Part shown: one piece after another, positions 36,116-47,881 of the stretch
Layout: each line of letters starts with the position of its first letter
How positions within the stretch are numbered: position 1 is the first letter of the stretch
Position numbers and translations under genes: made by a program
The notes under the pieces: model-generated
Seen by the model: only the letters and a program-made list of their open reading frames with translations
What the model was told of the DNA's origin: nothing
Database searches by the model: none
Source: Tachypleus tridentatus
Lineage: Eukaryota > Arthropoda > Merostomata > Xiphosura > Limulidae
Length of the DNA: 64,000 nt
Assembly (NCBI RefSeq): GCF_004210375.1
Contig: NC_134834.1
Coordinates: 140,649,009-140,713,008, forward strand
Direction: 5' to 3'

Positions 36116-39039
36116 TTACAACACAATCACAAGAACAGCTACACACGAGACAGGGTGCTCGTTGGACAAATAGGTGCGAGTGAAGACTTTATTGAATGAG
36201 CTCTAACTAGTTTAATTCCCCCCTCTCGTGTAGATTTAAATAAAGCTTCAAGTAAAAATAAACCCCAATTAAGTTTAATTCAACAATCTTACAAACACCA
36301 CTAACTTCACAAAGTTACAGTGAAAGTTAAAAATAAAGCCAAATACATTTATTATACATTCTACAAGTGAACAGAAAAACAAGCTTTCGGAAAGTTTAAA
36401 GTTATAACTATTATACATACTGAGTACGTTTCTGACTATCCTTAACAACTTAAATATCCTATCTCTCATCAAAACCTTTGCTGGTCCTTTTAGTTTCAAT
36501 ATCTCCGTTCTATAGAAACAAGCATAAATTTTTACGCAGAAGAAGAATACAAAATAAAAAAAAATATTTTCTCACGAGATGTACCTTATTACAAGACCTG
36601 TGTACACTTAGTTTCAAGCTTGAGTGCGCGGCTATCCCTGAACTTTATCTGGTTTATCAGCAGGAACAACCGTTTTATGTGTAGGAACATGACATGCTAT
36701 CTTTAAAAGAAACTAGTTTGTTGTCAATTAACCAGCCATATTTGGTATGCTTTCAAAATATGGAAAGTTAATGTGTTACTTGAGAAAAACTTGGCATTAA
36801 AACTAAATTTACAACGACAATTTTGTAACAAAATACATACGAACTAACTTAGCAGCAGGAATATAGCACTATTCTGTACTGCTGAGTAAAGGATTGAATA
36901 TCTAAACTTAATTACTAAAGTGTATACTGTTAATCCGCATAACTCAACTTGTGTGGACAAAATGAGGATCAAAAACGAGATATTTTGCTGTAAAGCTGTA
37001 CCATATGGTTAAAAACGACAGAAACAGACAAAGCAAAAAGTGAGCATCAAAAATTAAAACCTTCTGACGAAATTTTGATGAATTAAAAATATCCTTTTCA
37101 GATAATCAAAAATCTAAAATACGCAGCTATGATATATTGTGGCACAAAGATTTTCTTCAGAGGAATCAATAACTGGACATTCGAAGTATATCGCATTAGA
37201 GTGTTTATATTTTTGTCTTTCTGTGAACTATGAAAAACACCTTTTAAAACATCATACATATCTAAGATGATTACCCTACATAAATAAAACATCCAATAAA
37301 GTTACAATACATTAAAAGCAATAACCTTATCCTGAAGCAGAACTATTCTTAAAAACTAACCTTTACGTAAAAATTCACTAACCCAGAACTACACATAAAA
37401 CTTAAAATAAAAAATATATAAATATGTAAAATACACAAAACGAACGAAAATAATTTATAAATCATAAAATATAAATATGTTAACACTGATTACAAGATTA
37501 ATTTATAAACCATAAAATATAGATGCCATAATTGGAGCTTCTACGTCAAGGACAGGAATGTATGCTTGTCATGGACACCCTATAATAATACATGACACAT
37601 AAATTCTGACTTGTGAAGTTAATGTCCACTGTGTTAAAAAGAACATCAAAACTTAATGCACTGGATTAATGTGCACAATTTAGAACTTCAAATTAAACTT
37701 GTAAAAGTAAATAAAAATTAGAATTATGAATTAATTCATGTAGGATTTCAACTCATATCAATAAAAGTTAATTTGCTTTATAACTAAACATGAGTAAAAT
37801 GTATTTTCTACTAACCATTTTATTTTAATTATGTGATTGAATTTTATTTATGAAGTGGTGATACCCATGGCTTTTCACCTTAGTTTTAGGTCTATGATAT
37901 TATAAATAATATTATTCTCCATGCAGTTAAAGATCAATGTTTTAAAACTGTCTTAATTTTATTTGCTGCTGACATAATTATACACGTTTTTAAACACATT
38001 TATTTCCTTCTGAGTACAGTTTTTGTTATGTTTTCAGAATCATGTGACAAAGTAGATAAATTATGAACAAAATACTTATTTGAAGAATGGAAAAAAGATC
38101 ATTTGATTATTTTAAGAATAAAATCTCAAAAATTCAAATATTTTTCGTATTTTTAATGTCAAAGACAAGTATTCAAGAATACATTTAATTACGAAATTTT
38201 CAACATTGGTATTTCTGAAAGTGCTTAAAGCATTTTTGTGAGTATTTTTACAAAGAGGATAAAATTTGATGATCTTGTCACCTATCATATATTTTTGTAT
38301 CTGGAGAACAATAAATCAGTTACATTTATAATTTTAAAGAGAGAAGTAAGAATAAAATTTGAAAAATTAAATATGATGTAGAGATGGCAATGCCAAAAAG
38401 TACAAATACAAGACAAAGATGAATACACAAAAACAAATAAACATCATTAGTAGCCATTTCTCTCCAAGAATAACTTTTATTTATAACTAAATATTTGAAT
38501 TTCTGTCAGTTCTATGAATTCATAGTTGAAGTAAAACACTTATTTTACTGAAAACTTTTTGGCAAATGATTGTTTATGAAGTCACAAACGTTCTTATATT
38601 AGAACAAATAGCACTGTCATCTGGTGACCAGAAATAAGTCTATATTTATGAACCATGAAAAGAATAAATGTTTGTAAACTGAATTCACGATTAATTGTGT
38701 TATTTTTTTATTTCCCCACAAAAATACATTTGGTAAAAGACAGAATAATATTACTGTTATACAAACTGTGAAATATACGATAATGGGAATTAACTGTTCA
38801 AATAAGACTATAACTCAAGTTTAGCAATCAATTATGTCATAAAAACACGTATTTTTAAGAAGTTTTGATAGAAGTGAAATAAAAACCTTATAACCCAAAC
38901 GCTTTCGAAAGGTGGGCCTCTTTTCTTCAGGGAAAGGTGTCACAGATTAATAGATTGAACTTGCAATCATTATTACGTATTAGGCAGCACTGTGTTTTGT
39001 GATATTGATAATACGTTTTAAGTTCAACAATTGTTTTGT
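36116..39039. other. AT-rich intergenic, no gene seen
   Basis: No coding or RNA gene signal is visible. A minus-strand CTGAAGA...GAAA motif lies at 38901-38930 (see findings). Confidence 0.4.
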
Positions 39040-39165
39040 TTGTTTTATTTTGCTATTATGTACAAAGCTACACAAAAGGCTATCTGTGCTCTGTCCATCA
39101 CAGGTATCAAAACCCGGTTTCTAGTGGTATAAATCCACAACATACCATTAGCAGTACACATTTTC
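39040..39165 (-). mobile_element. Val-tRNA-like SINE, minus strand
   Basis: TTTGTTTTATTTTGCTATTA, ACAAAGCTACACAAAAGGCT, ATCTGTGCTCTGTCCATCAC, AGGTATCAAAACCCGG and GTGGTATAAATCCAC match the other copies of this family. Confidence 0.7.
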
Positions 39166-39739
39166 TGCTAATAATTCACAAGCATTCAATTTATATATTA
39201 GTGTTTGAGATGCTTAACAAATTGAATTACCATTGTCTGCACTATCTCATAAAGCATCTGATATTAAACAAAAATATTTATCCCATCTTATATCCAGAAG
39301 TTCATAAAATGGCATGTGCTGTGGAACAAAAGACATCTGCTGCTCTTATGAGGTAGCAAATAACAGAAAACTGCTCAAGATATACAAAGTAGTCTTAGCA
39401 GTGTATTTTCATATTAAGAAAGAAGTAAATCCTACGAGGTTAATTAAATCACGATTCTACAAACTTGTGAATATAGCATACTGTGTGATTGTGATCTAAG
39501 CTTAATATCTGTCTTTACCTGTTTTAATTTTGATAATATACAATCTCATCTTGAAAAATCTTATACTTAGTTATCAGTCATTGAAAGTCATTGAGATTGT
39601 TTCTATTTGCCACTGTCGAACTACTAAATATAAATAATTTCACATTATAATATACATATATATATATATATAATTAACTTGGAATATTCTAGCTCGAAAG
39701 ATGCTCATTATTTTTTGCCTAAATATTATCAACGATTTT

Positions 39740-40160
39740 AATATAAGGCCTGGCACTGTCTGGAGTTTGAGCCTTCAACTTTCAATGTGTGAGTCAGTGA
39801 TTTGGTTTTTGTTGCCTAAGATGCTCAATCATTTAGCTGTAGGGACCTTATTTGTTTTGTTATTATGCATAAAGCTCACTAAGGGCTATCTGTGCTCTGT
39901 CCACAATAGGTATTGAAACCCGGTTTCTAGCAGTATAAGTCAATGGATATACCACTGTGTCACTGCAGGAGAGAGCATAGGTACATTGTAATATGATGGT
40001 CAGTCTCACTTTTTGTTAGTAAAAAGTAATTCAAGAGTTGACAATAGATGGTATTGACTAGTTGTCATCCCTTTACTTTATTCCTTCTGCATTAGAAGTG
40101 GCTAGCACAGACATCCCTCGAGTAGCTTCATGTATATTTTAACAAACAAATAAGACTTTA
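39740..40160 (+). mobile_element. Thr-tRNA-derived SINE split by another SINE
   Basis: The worn head (AAGGCCTGGCACTGTCTGG, then GATGCTCAATCATTTAGCTG) lies at 39747-39845, and the body resumes at about 39975 (ATTGTAATATGATGGTCAGT, CAAGAGTTGACAATAGATGG, GGCTAGCACAGACATCCCTC). The gap is filled by a minus-strand Val-type SINE at 39848-39972. Confidence 0.6.
39848..39972 (-). mobile_element. Val-tRNA-like SINE nested in an older SINE
   Basis: TTTGTTTTGTTATTATGCAT, AAAGCTCACTAAGGGCTATC, TGTGCTCTGTCCACAATAGG, ATTGAAACCCGGTTTCTAGC and ATACCACTGTGTCACTGCAG give a nearly complete copy in reverse orientation. Confidence 0.65.
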
Positions 40161-40808
40161 ATATATGCATGTATTAAAATTTGATTATTTTTTTCAAAAT
40201 CTGTCACAACTTATATGGAAATAAACTTTCTTGCGAAACGTTTTCCTTGTTTAATGTTGTTTTTTTCACAAAGGCATCCTTAGGTTCAACAACTTGAGCC
40301 TTTGTTAGAATAGAAAATACACAGTGAAATAAGTAGATGTGTTAATGTTTTGATTAACCAAAATAACAATATGCAAATACCACTAGATTGAGTAGTTCAA
40401 ACAGACAACACAATCAATGCGTTATCTAGTGTTTAAGGATACAGTATGCAACAAAATATTTTCTTTTTCGTCTTCCTAGGCAGAAACTGTAATTTCCCAA
40501 TTGCTTATGCCAAAGGAAATGGAAAATACCAGTTTTTCTCTTCAATCTTTGCTTTTGTGACCTGGGTAATGAAATTTTCAAATTTACCCATTTTTCAGAA
40601 CATTCCAGTTTGATTCTGTGCTGAGTAGCTGATAGAGAATTTTCTCGAACTTACAGGAATTTTCAAGAACTTTCTAGAATGTTGTAGAACTTAAAAGAAT
40701 TTTCACGAACTTTCCATAGTAATATATATACAGAGACTCGCCACTCACCACTTCAATTTAGTTATGGCTGCATAAGTGAACACATAGACTTATCTGATTT
40801 TATTAGAG
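40161..40808. other. Left flank of the broken transposon gene
   Basis: A short run of worn repeats of the type GAATTTTC(A/T)(A/C)GAACTT occurs at 40635-40720, just upstream of the ATG at 40809. No gene is visible. It may be the 5' part of the transposable element, but no terminal repeats were identified. Confidence 0.35.
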
Positions 40809-42905
40809 ATGGCATCAAGAAGCTGCAAGCATTCTCCAGACGCATTCTGCTATGCATGTGGCCAACGTATCAAGACAAAAGCGAAAAAGTATTCTGTGAC
40901 AGCATCTGTTAAAATGCGTGAAGCCTATAAAGCATATTTCGGCATACCTGTCGGGAATAAAGACAAATCCTGACACCTCATTTTACCTGCAAGCACTGCA
41001 AAAAACTCTAGAAGGTAAGACGGAAGATCTTTGCTTGCATGAATAATAAGATTTTATATTATAAAAATTTTAGATTTTTTAAAATTTAAATATTTTTTTT
41101 AATTTCCAAGAGCATAGAAAAAATAACACGTATAAAATATTTTCCATGAACCTCTTGCACATTAGTTGTGGATGAAATAAATTAAATAAATAATTACTAA
41201 ATGAAAAAAGAGAGCCATGAAGTTCGCTATTCCAAAAATTTGGGGCCCGTCATGGCCAAGCGTGTTAAGGTGTGCGACTCGTAATATGAGGGTCGCGGGT
41301 TCGCATCCCCGTCGCGCCAAAATGCTCGCCCTCCCAGCCGTGGGGGCGTTATAATGTGACGGTCAATCCCACTATTCGTTAGCGAAAGAGTAGCCCAAGA
41401 GTTGGCGGTGGGTGGTGATGACTAGCTGCCTTCCCTCTAGTCTTACACTACTAAATTAGGGACGGCTAGCACAGATAGCCCTCGAGTAACTTTGTGCAAA
41501 ATTCAAAAAAGAAACAAACAAACATTTCAAGAATTTGGAGTAAACCAACTGACTACTCAAGCATTTGCTACTTCTGCATGGTGGACCCTTCGAAATTTGT
41601 GGCTGGCAAAAATATATTTGCTATCATGTATCCGGACCTTCCATCGTCCATCGCTCCAATGCCACACTGCCCTGAGCTCCCTGTACCCACTCCACCAGAG
41701 AGAAAGCAGCCATCCTCAGAAGAGGAGGTAGACGTTGAAGATCCAGATTACAATTTCAGAGGTGTAGCTGGTGAGAGAAACCTATACCACCTCAACCAAA
41801 GAGACCTCAATGATTTGATCACAGATCTTGGTCTAATAAAGTCGAATGCCGAGCTTTCTACATATATGCTCAAGGAGTGGAATTTGTTAGATGAAAGTGT
41901 GCAAGTCACAGGTCAGAGGAAGCGTCACCGACATTTTTCAAGCTTCTTCATTCGTCAAGATGGGCTCTGCTTCTGCCACAATGTATTCGGTCTGTGCAAG
42001 GCAATTGGAATTGTCTGTAACCCGAACGAGTGGCGCCTCTTCATTGATAGTTTATCCAGAAGCCTCAAAGCTGTGCTGCTCCATAAAGGGAATAAGTATC
42101 CGTCTCTTTCCCTAGCTTATTCGGTGCATCTCAGAGAGGAATACAACAGCGTGAAGACCTTGCTAGAAGCCTTGAAGTATGATGAGTATGGCTGGAAGGT
42201 TATCGGAGACTTCAAAATGGTGGTATTCCTGATGGGTCTCCAAGAAGGCTTTACCAAGTTTTCCTGTTACTTTTTGCCTTTTGAACAGCAGGGACACTGC
42301 AGCGCACTACAGCAGGAAGCACTGGCCACAACGGACCGAGTTCTCTGTTGGGAGGCACAATGTCAAGTGTGAGCCACTAGTAGACCTTCAGAAGGTGTTG
42401 TTTCCACCATTGCACATAAAATTGGGTTCTATGAAACAGTTTCTCACAACTCTTGATAAGGAGTCTGCAGTCTTCAAGTACCTTCAAGACTTCTTCCCTA
42501 AGCTGTCTGAGGCAAAGGTCAAAGCTGGTGTCTTCATTGGATCACAAATAAAGAAGATCCTGGATTGCACAGAATTCCTTAAGAAGCTCAGTAAGGAGGA
42601 AAAAAGCTTGGGGGAGTTGTCGCAGTTGTTCTTGGCTCCTTGGCCAATCATAAGGCCGAAAGTTATGTGGAACTGGTTGAGGCTCTGGTAAAGAACCACG
42701 GCAAAATGGATTGCAGAATGTCCCTGAAAGCTCATATCCTTGACGTTCATCTTGATAAATTCAAGGAGATCATGAAAACATACTCAGAGGAGTAAGGCGA
42801 GCGCTTTCACTAAAATATACTGGACTTTGAACGCCGCTACCAAGAAGCGTATAGTGAAAACATGAAGGGAGACTATATTTGGGCGCTGATACGTGAAAGT
42901 GATTT
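40809..42905 (+). pseudogene. Broken transposon-type gene of a dispersed arthropod family
   Basis: The ATG at 40809 starts a protein like a family I know as repeated uncharacterised ORFs in chelicerate and crustacean genomes. Readable blocks: MASRSCKHSPDAFCYACGQ and AYKAYFGIPVGNKDKS (40809-40960), AMKFAIPKIW (41214-41243), then after the SINE DYSSICYFCMVDPSKF, MYPDLPSSIAPMPHCPELPV, LNQRDLNDLITDLGLIKSNA, NPNEWRLFIDSLSRSLKAVL and, after a frameshift near 42285, VLFPPLHIKLGSMKQF and FPKLSEAKVKAGVFIGSQI, with a shifted tail to about 42905. Damage seen: a one-base loss near 40970, a SINE at 41244-41524, frameshifts near 42285 and 42630 and a stop near 42795. About 200 bp from 41015 begins GTAAGA and may be an intron. 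The CxxC and CYFC motifs suggest metal binding; the catalytic role is unknown to me. Confidence 0.7.
41244..41524 (+). mobile_element. Thr-tRNA-derived SINE inserted in a coding sequence
   Basis: Full-length copy: head GGCCCGTCATGGCCAAGCG, anticodon-like CTCGTAA, B box GGTTCGCATCCCCG, standard body and a tail ending AAACAAACAAACA. It is flanked by a 14-bp target-site duplication, TTCCAAAAATTTGG at 41230-41243 and TTTCAAGAATTTGG at 41525-41538 (two differences). The host codons line up on either side of it. Confidence 0.92.
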
Positions 42906-43016
42906 ATATTACGGTTGAAAATCTCGAAAAATTACTCACTTCTAAACATTTTTTATAACTTTAGTATAAATACATGTAAATCTTGATTCATATGTTGTTT
43001 CATTCAGACCTTATGA

Positions 43017-43296
43017 GACCCGGTATGGCTAGGTGGGTTAGGGCATGCCACTCGTTATTTGAGGATCGCAGATTCGAATCCCCTTCGCACTAAACATGCT
43101 TGCCTTTTCAGCCGTGGGGGCGTTATAATGTGCGGTAAATCCCACTATTCGTTGGTAAAAGAGTAGCCCAAGAGTTGGCGATAAGTGGTGATGACTAGCT
43201 GCCTTCCCTCTAGTCTTACACTACTAAATTAGGGACGGCTAGCGCAGATAGCCCTCGAGTAGCTTTGCGCGAAATAAAGAAAACAACAAAATAAAC
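43017..43296 (+). mobile_element. Thr-tRNA-derived SINE
   Basis: Head GACCCGGTATGGCTAGGTGG, anticodon-like CTCGTTA, B box GATTCGAATCCCCT, full body and tail GCGAAATAAAGAAAACAAC. It sits about 110 bp past the end of the broken transposon gene. Confidence 0.88.
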
Positions 43297-45673
43297 ATAC
43301 ATTATGTAAATGAAAATGTGCACATTTGCCCGTTTTTACATAGAAAATGGGTTAATTTCTAAATTTCATTATCCTGGTCACAAAAGCAATGTTTGAAGGG
43401 AATAATGGATATTTTCTGTACCTTTACAACCCAAGCAGTTAAGAAATAACACATACAATCCAGGAACAAAATTTGCATTACATAGTGATATCTATGGTGT
43501 TTACACTCTTCTGTTTAATTGAAATACACATTATCTTTAAAAAGAGCTTACACTAGTGCAGAAGTTGACCATGAAACATTAATAATATGATGTGTACCCA
43601 AGTAAAATTTAATATTCTCACCTTAGTATGGGTTTGATACTGTTTAAAACTGAAGTGGTCTTTACGGGGTCGATAAAGATGCTTTATTTATCCATGATCT
43701 GTATTATGTGTAGGCCATGACTAGAGTACTAAACCATTTGCCTCCTTGAATTGCATACGGAAGGTCTTTATTCATGACAAAAAAAAAAAACACATCAATG
43801 AGTGCAATGGTGTTCACACTGTTTTAAGTTCAACATTGTGAGCGCAATGGCAATCACCACTATAAATAAGCAAGTACTATTAGAGAGTTCTACAGTCCAT
43901 TTTTTAATGTTTTCATTCAAATCTAACATAATATCACTCACCAGAATGAACTAGTAGTCACTAAATAGACTAGTACCTTCGTTTGGTGTGTCTGAAACAT
44001 GAAAATATCCACCTAGATTATTGCAGCTCCTATGTCAAATTGGAACACTGTTTTGTTACTATGTATCATTCCTTATAGGCGTGTATCAAACTTTATCTAG
44101 CTCTGAAAGATTTAATTAGTCCATTAATCTTGCACTGTATAAGTGACAGCAGTTACTGCTTATTAGCATTCATTATTTTACGTCCATTAATTTCTGTAAA
44201 GACGGAAGAATTTATTTATCTTGATGCATGGCAAGATAAAGGTTATTCCATTATAAGTGCCCCTCCAGCCCAATAATCTGCCTAAAATGTCTTAAGAAAT
44301 TGTAAATGTTTTCCTTGACTGATCTATTTTGCTCCATAATGCAAATGCATGATCTTGGCACAGATCAGTCCTCTCTTCAGACTGGACAGTCTGATATGAT
44401 TAGCGCTTTTGATTAAGCAGACTCTGAGAGCTCTACATTCTGCTGAGTGTCAGCTTCCAAACCCAGGACGACTACAGAATATCAAGAAAAGGTTTATCTT
44501 GTCCATCGGTGCTTACCTACAATCAGTGGTTGTCTCTTTCTGAGGAAGAGTTCTTCTCTTCCATAGATCATCCTCCTCATCTGTGAATGCTGAGTGAATT
44601 CCTTTTTATCATCTTGTTTCTTGCCATGAAGTAGCTGGGTGATTCTCTACGAGGGTAGGCTTTTTTTTTTTTCAAATAATTACCAATATCCTCAATAAGT
44701 TCTCAATGCCTCATCTGTCAATAAGAAAGTCCATATTAAGATGTTGTACTGACCAAAGTTTGGGCTCTAACGCTCTGGTTGACAGGTACGTATAAGTGCT
44801 AAAAACACTTTTCCATTTGATCTTTGACATCCTAGGCTACTGATCATCTTAACAATCCTCAGTTGTCCATGTTACGCTCTGCCCAAGTTTAACAACTGAA
44901 AAGATTTTCATTGGTTCTTCGGAGTATACCACTTGAATACTATTCCCTTTTTTTGTGTTCAGGACTGGAGGGTGTTGTTCTCTAGGGATATTCACAGTAT
45001 TACCGGAAGTCAAAGATTCAGGAAATGACTTACACTGGGTTTAGGTACTCTTCTTGTAGGCCAAATTGTCTAGGCTACATACATATTATTCTCTAGCTCA
45101 AAATCCTACGTCCTGCAAAAATATCCTTTTAAGCGCTAACGCAATCTTGAAGTGATAACTGGTGTTGTCAAATCTAGTCATACACCCACATAGAAAGAAT
45201 ACAAACATCTTCAGCAGTGATATCCCTGGTGATGGAATCAAGGTTAAATAATAACCAAGGTCTTGAGCAGAAAGTTAGTGAAGGTTACAGTAAGACAACG
45301 AAGTATTTTATAGGGGCATCATTTGGCATTAGCCCACAGGAACTTTGTTTTCCTTAACTGAAGTAGCAGTTGCTTATTGGTATCCAATTCAAAATATTAT
45401 TGGTAACCAGTGACACCCCTAGTGTTTCTTTGTTTTGGCACAAATAGTGACAGTAAAATTGGAAGTTATATTTTATTTCTTTTTAATTTAGACATTTTGT
45501 TGTTTCTAATTAAAGAGAATTTTTCAAAGTATTAACAATATAAAAGGTATTTTAGACTATATTTATCTCCTTATTTATTGATTATTGAACTAGCCAATTA
45601 GCTAGTACAACATTGTAAATTTTTAGTTTGCTTCACAATGAAATTTTACAGATATAAAAGAAATTTACAAGTT
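43297..45673. other. Intergenic with an unidentified, less AT-rich patch
   Basis: From about 44335 to 45120 the base composition is more balanced than the surroundings and frames such as WLSLSEEEFFSSIDHPPH (near 44525) look protein-like. I could not assign it to a family; it may be the remnant of an unclassified transposable element. The rest shows nothing. Confidence 0.35.
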
Positions 45674-45790
45674 CCCCAAGTCGGATAGTGGTAAGTCTAC
45701 AAACTTACAATGGTAAAGTCCGAGTTTTTATTCTTTATGGTAAACACAACTGATAGCCCAATGTGGCTTTGCTCTAAAACTAACAAAAAT
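45674..45790 (+). mobile_element. Val-tRNA-like SINE, plus strand
   Basis: CCCAAGTCGGATAGTGGTAA, GTCTACAAACTTACAATGG, a worn B box, then GATAGCCCAATGTGGCTTTG and CTCTAAAACTAACAAAA. It faces the minus-strand copy that starts at 45793. Confidence 0.65.
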
Positions 45791-45792
45791 TT

Positions 45793-45928
45793 ATCTGTGA
45801 ATGTGTGTGTGTTTTTTTTCTTATAGCAAAGTCACATTGTGCCATCTGCTGTGTCCACCGAGGGGAATCGAACCCCTGGTTTCAGCGTGTAACTCCGTAG
45901 GCTTACCCGCTGCCCCAGCGGAGGACAA
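45793..45928 (-). mobile_element. Val-tRNA-like SINE, well preserved, minus strand
   Basis: On the minus strand the head reads CTCCGCTGGGGCAGCGGGTA, AGCCTACGGAGTTACACGC, with a perfect B box GGGGTTCGATTCCCCT, then CGGTGGACACAGCAGATGG and a T/GT-rich (plus-strand) tail. This is the clearest copy of its family in the window. Confidence 0.8.
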
Positions 45929-46021
45929 ATTTATCAGCAAATAGTTGTTTAGCACATTATGCTACATTTAGCTATTAAAATATTATACAAGTTGTAAAAC
46001 CTACGTTTACGAGATAATTGT

Positions 46022-46272
46022 TGTTTAATTTGAATTTCGCCCAAAGCTACACGGGAGTTATCTGTACTAGCCGTCCCTAATTCAGTAGTATAAGACTATA
46101 GCTAATCATCACCACACACCACCAAATCTTGGGCTATTTTTTTACTTACGAGTAGTGTGATTGACTGTCACATAATAACGCCACCACGGCTAAAAGAGCA
46201 GGAATGTTTGTTGTGACGGGGGATTATAACCAGCGACCCTCAGATTACGAGTCGAGTGCCTCTAAGCATTAG
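46022..46272 (-). mobile_element. Thr-tRNA-derived SINE, minus strand
   Basis: TTTGAATTTCGCCCAAAGCT, ACACGGGAGTTATCTGTACT, AGCCGTCCCTAATTCAGTAG, CATAATAACGCCACCACGGC and CCCTCAGATTACGAGTCGAG give the reversed family order, with a short loss in the middle. Confidence 0.82.
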
Positions 46273-47013
46273 GCCTTTTATTAAATAAAACGGTTTAATT
46301 ATATTTAAGGAATGCTATAGAGTAAGCTTTGAATTATTTTCACCCGATAACAAAAATTTCCTCCCAACAATACAAAGCATTATAAAGGTACTAAGACTGT
46401 AACAGTTGATATAAGACACAGCTAGTATAAGGAAATGTTTTATATTTATCGGAAGGTTAGTTAAACACTAATTGGCAATTAAATTATCTGTGTTCAGTCC
46501 AATACAAAGATTCAACTCGCAGCTTCTAGTGTTGTAAGCCTGTAAACTTAACAGCTCACCGACTGGAGAACACAGATTTAGAGATACCACAAGAACACTT
46601 CAGTGCTGTTTTCCTTACATTTTTTCTGAACTGGCTGAATCTAAGATCCAATAATAACAGATCTAAAAATAAATATTTATACCCCAGCGGCACAGCAAAA
46701 AATTTCAGAGCTATGAATGCTAAAATCTGGGGTTTATTATCTGCAGCTGACCCTATGCAGGCTGCTGATTGCACAGCTTTGTGCTAATATAAAAAAAAAA
46801 AAAAAAACTTTTAGCAACTTCAAATTAGTAATAGGTAGATTGTTAGATAATTATATTTTATAAACATCAGTGAATACGTAGAATTTAATAATTGTTAAAT
46901 CATGTGCAACTATAATTATTATAACTATAATTCTATAACTAGAAATATTAATAGAATCGAGATTAGGATCACTACGACTATTCTTGTAAGTTCAAAATAA
47001 CCTCAGGACCTAC
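46273..47013. other. Intergenic, possible worn SINE pieces
   Basis: A tRNA-like reverse fragment (TTGTAAGCCTGTAAACTTAA, then CAGCTCACCGACTGG) lies at 46534-46566 and a SINE-like tail ending in an A-run at 46740-46806. Neither is complete. No gene is visible. Confidence 0.35.
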
Positions 47014-47103
47014 GTTATCGAATAGTTAATGTATACAGTTTAAGTTATCGATTAGTTAACGTATACGGTTTAAGTTATCGACTAGTTAATGTGTACGGTT
47101 TAA
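47014..47103. repeat. Three 30-bp tandem repeats
   Basis: GTTATCGA(A/T/C)TAGTTAA(T/C)GT begins at 47014, 47044 and 47074. Copies differ by a few transitions. It lies just downstream (in gene sense) of the exon 8 pseudo-copy. Confidence 0.85.
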
Positions 47104-47881
47104 AAAGAAATAGATTTAAAGGTCGGGGGAGGGAGAAATTAATTCTTACATAATGGAGAGACCAACGTTTACCTGAACAGTTACAGTACTATACTAAATA
47201 TTAAATCAGGAAGAGGCTTAAGACTAGCATTCAGAGAAAAAAGTCACGATCCCCTTCTCCTGTCTGCAGATAAAGGATAGGTAGTTTTATTTATTAAGAA
47301 AAGCAATTAGAAGAGTAAGTTTTAGAGGCTTTAAACACTTATGATGACAATGATATAATGAAGTAATTCAAACGAAACCACAAATCTCACAATTTTATTC
47401 ATCCTGTAATTTTTTTTAATAATAAGACACAAATTACTTGCAATGTGGAGGCTCCAAAACCAGTAGTTTCCCTTCTCTTTACCATAGTAGTAAAGATACA
47501 GAGTTTGGTTTGTGCCTTAAAGTAATAGAGAAAATAATGTCATATCTATACGAAGACACAGGAACTGTATAAATATGCAATGCGTTTGGAAACTTCAAGA
47601 ATTGGTTTGAGTGGAATTTTACACTTATCCATATAAGTAAGTGTTATTCTTTGGATGCAAGGAAGTGTTCGAAGTCGAGACGATAAGTCTGGAGATCACG
47701 AATATGATCTACCTGCAATCTAGAAGGAAGAAAAATGTTTACTGTTCTTGCAGTTTAACTGGAATGGAATCATTCATCTCTAAAAGAAAACGCTTTTGTC
47801 AGGAGAGAGATTAAGTTACATTTCTCACACCTCCCCAAGGAAAAAGAAAAGAAGGCTTAGGTTTTTTTAAATAGGTAATTA

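Noticed and set aside
45850-45928. tRNA gene candidate with a perfect B box on the minus strand
   Set aside because: The cloverleaf is incomplete and the SINE tail follows; the same head recurs elsewhere in the window.
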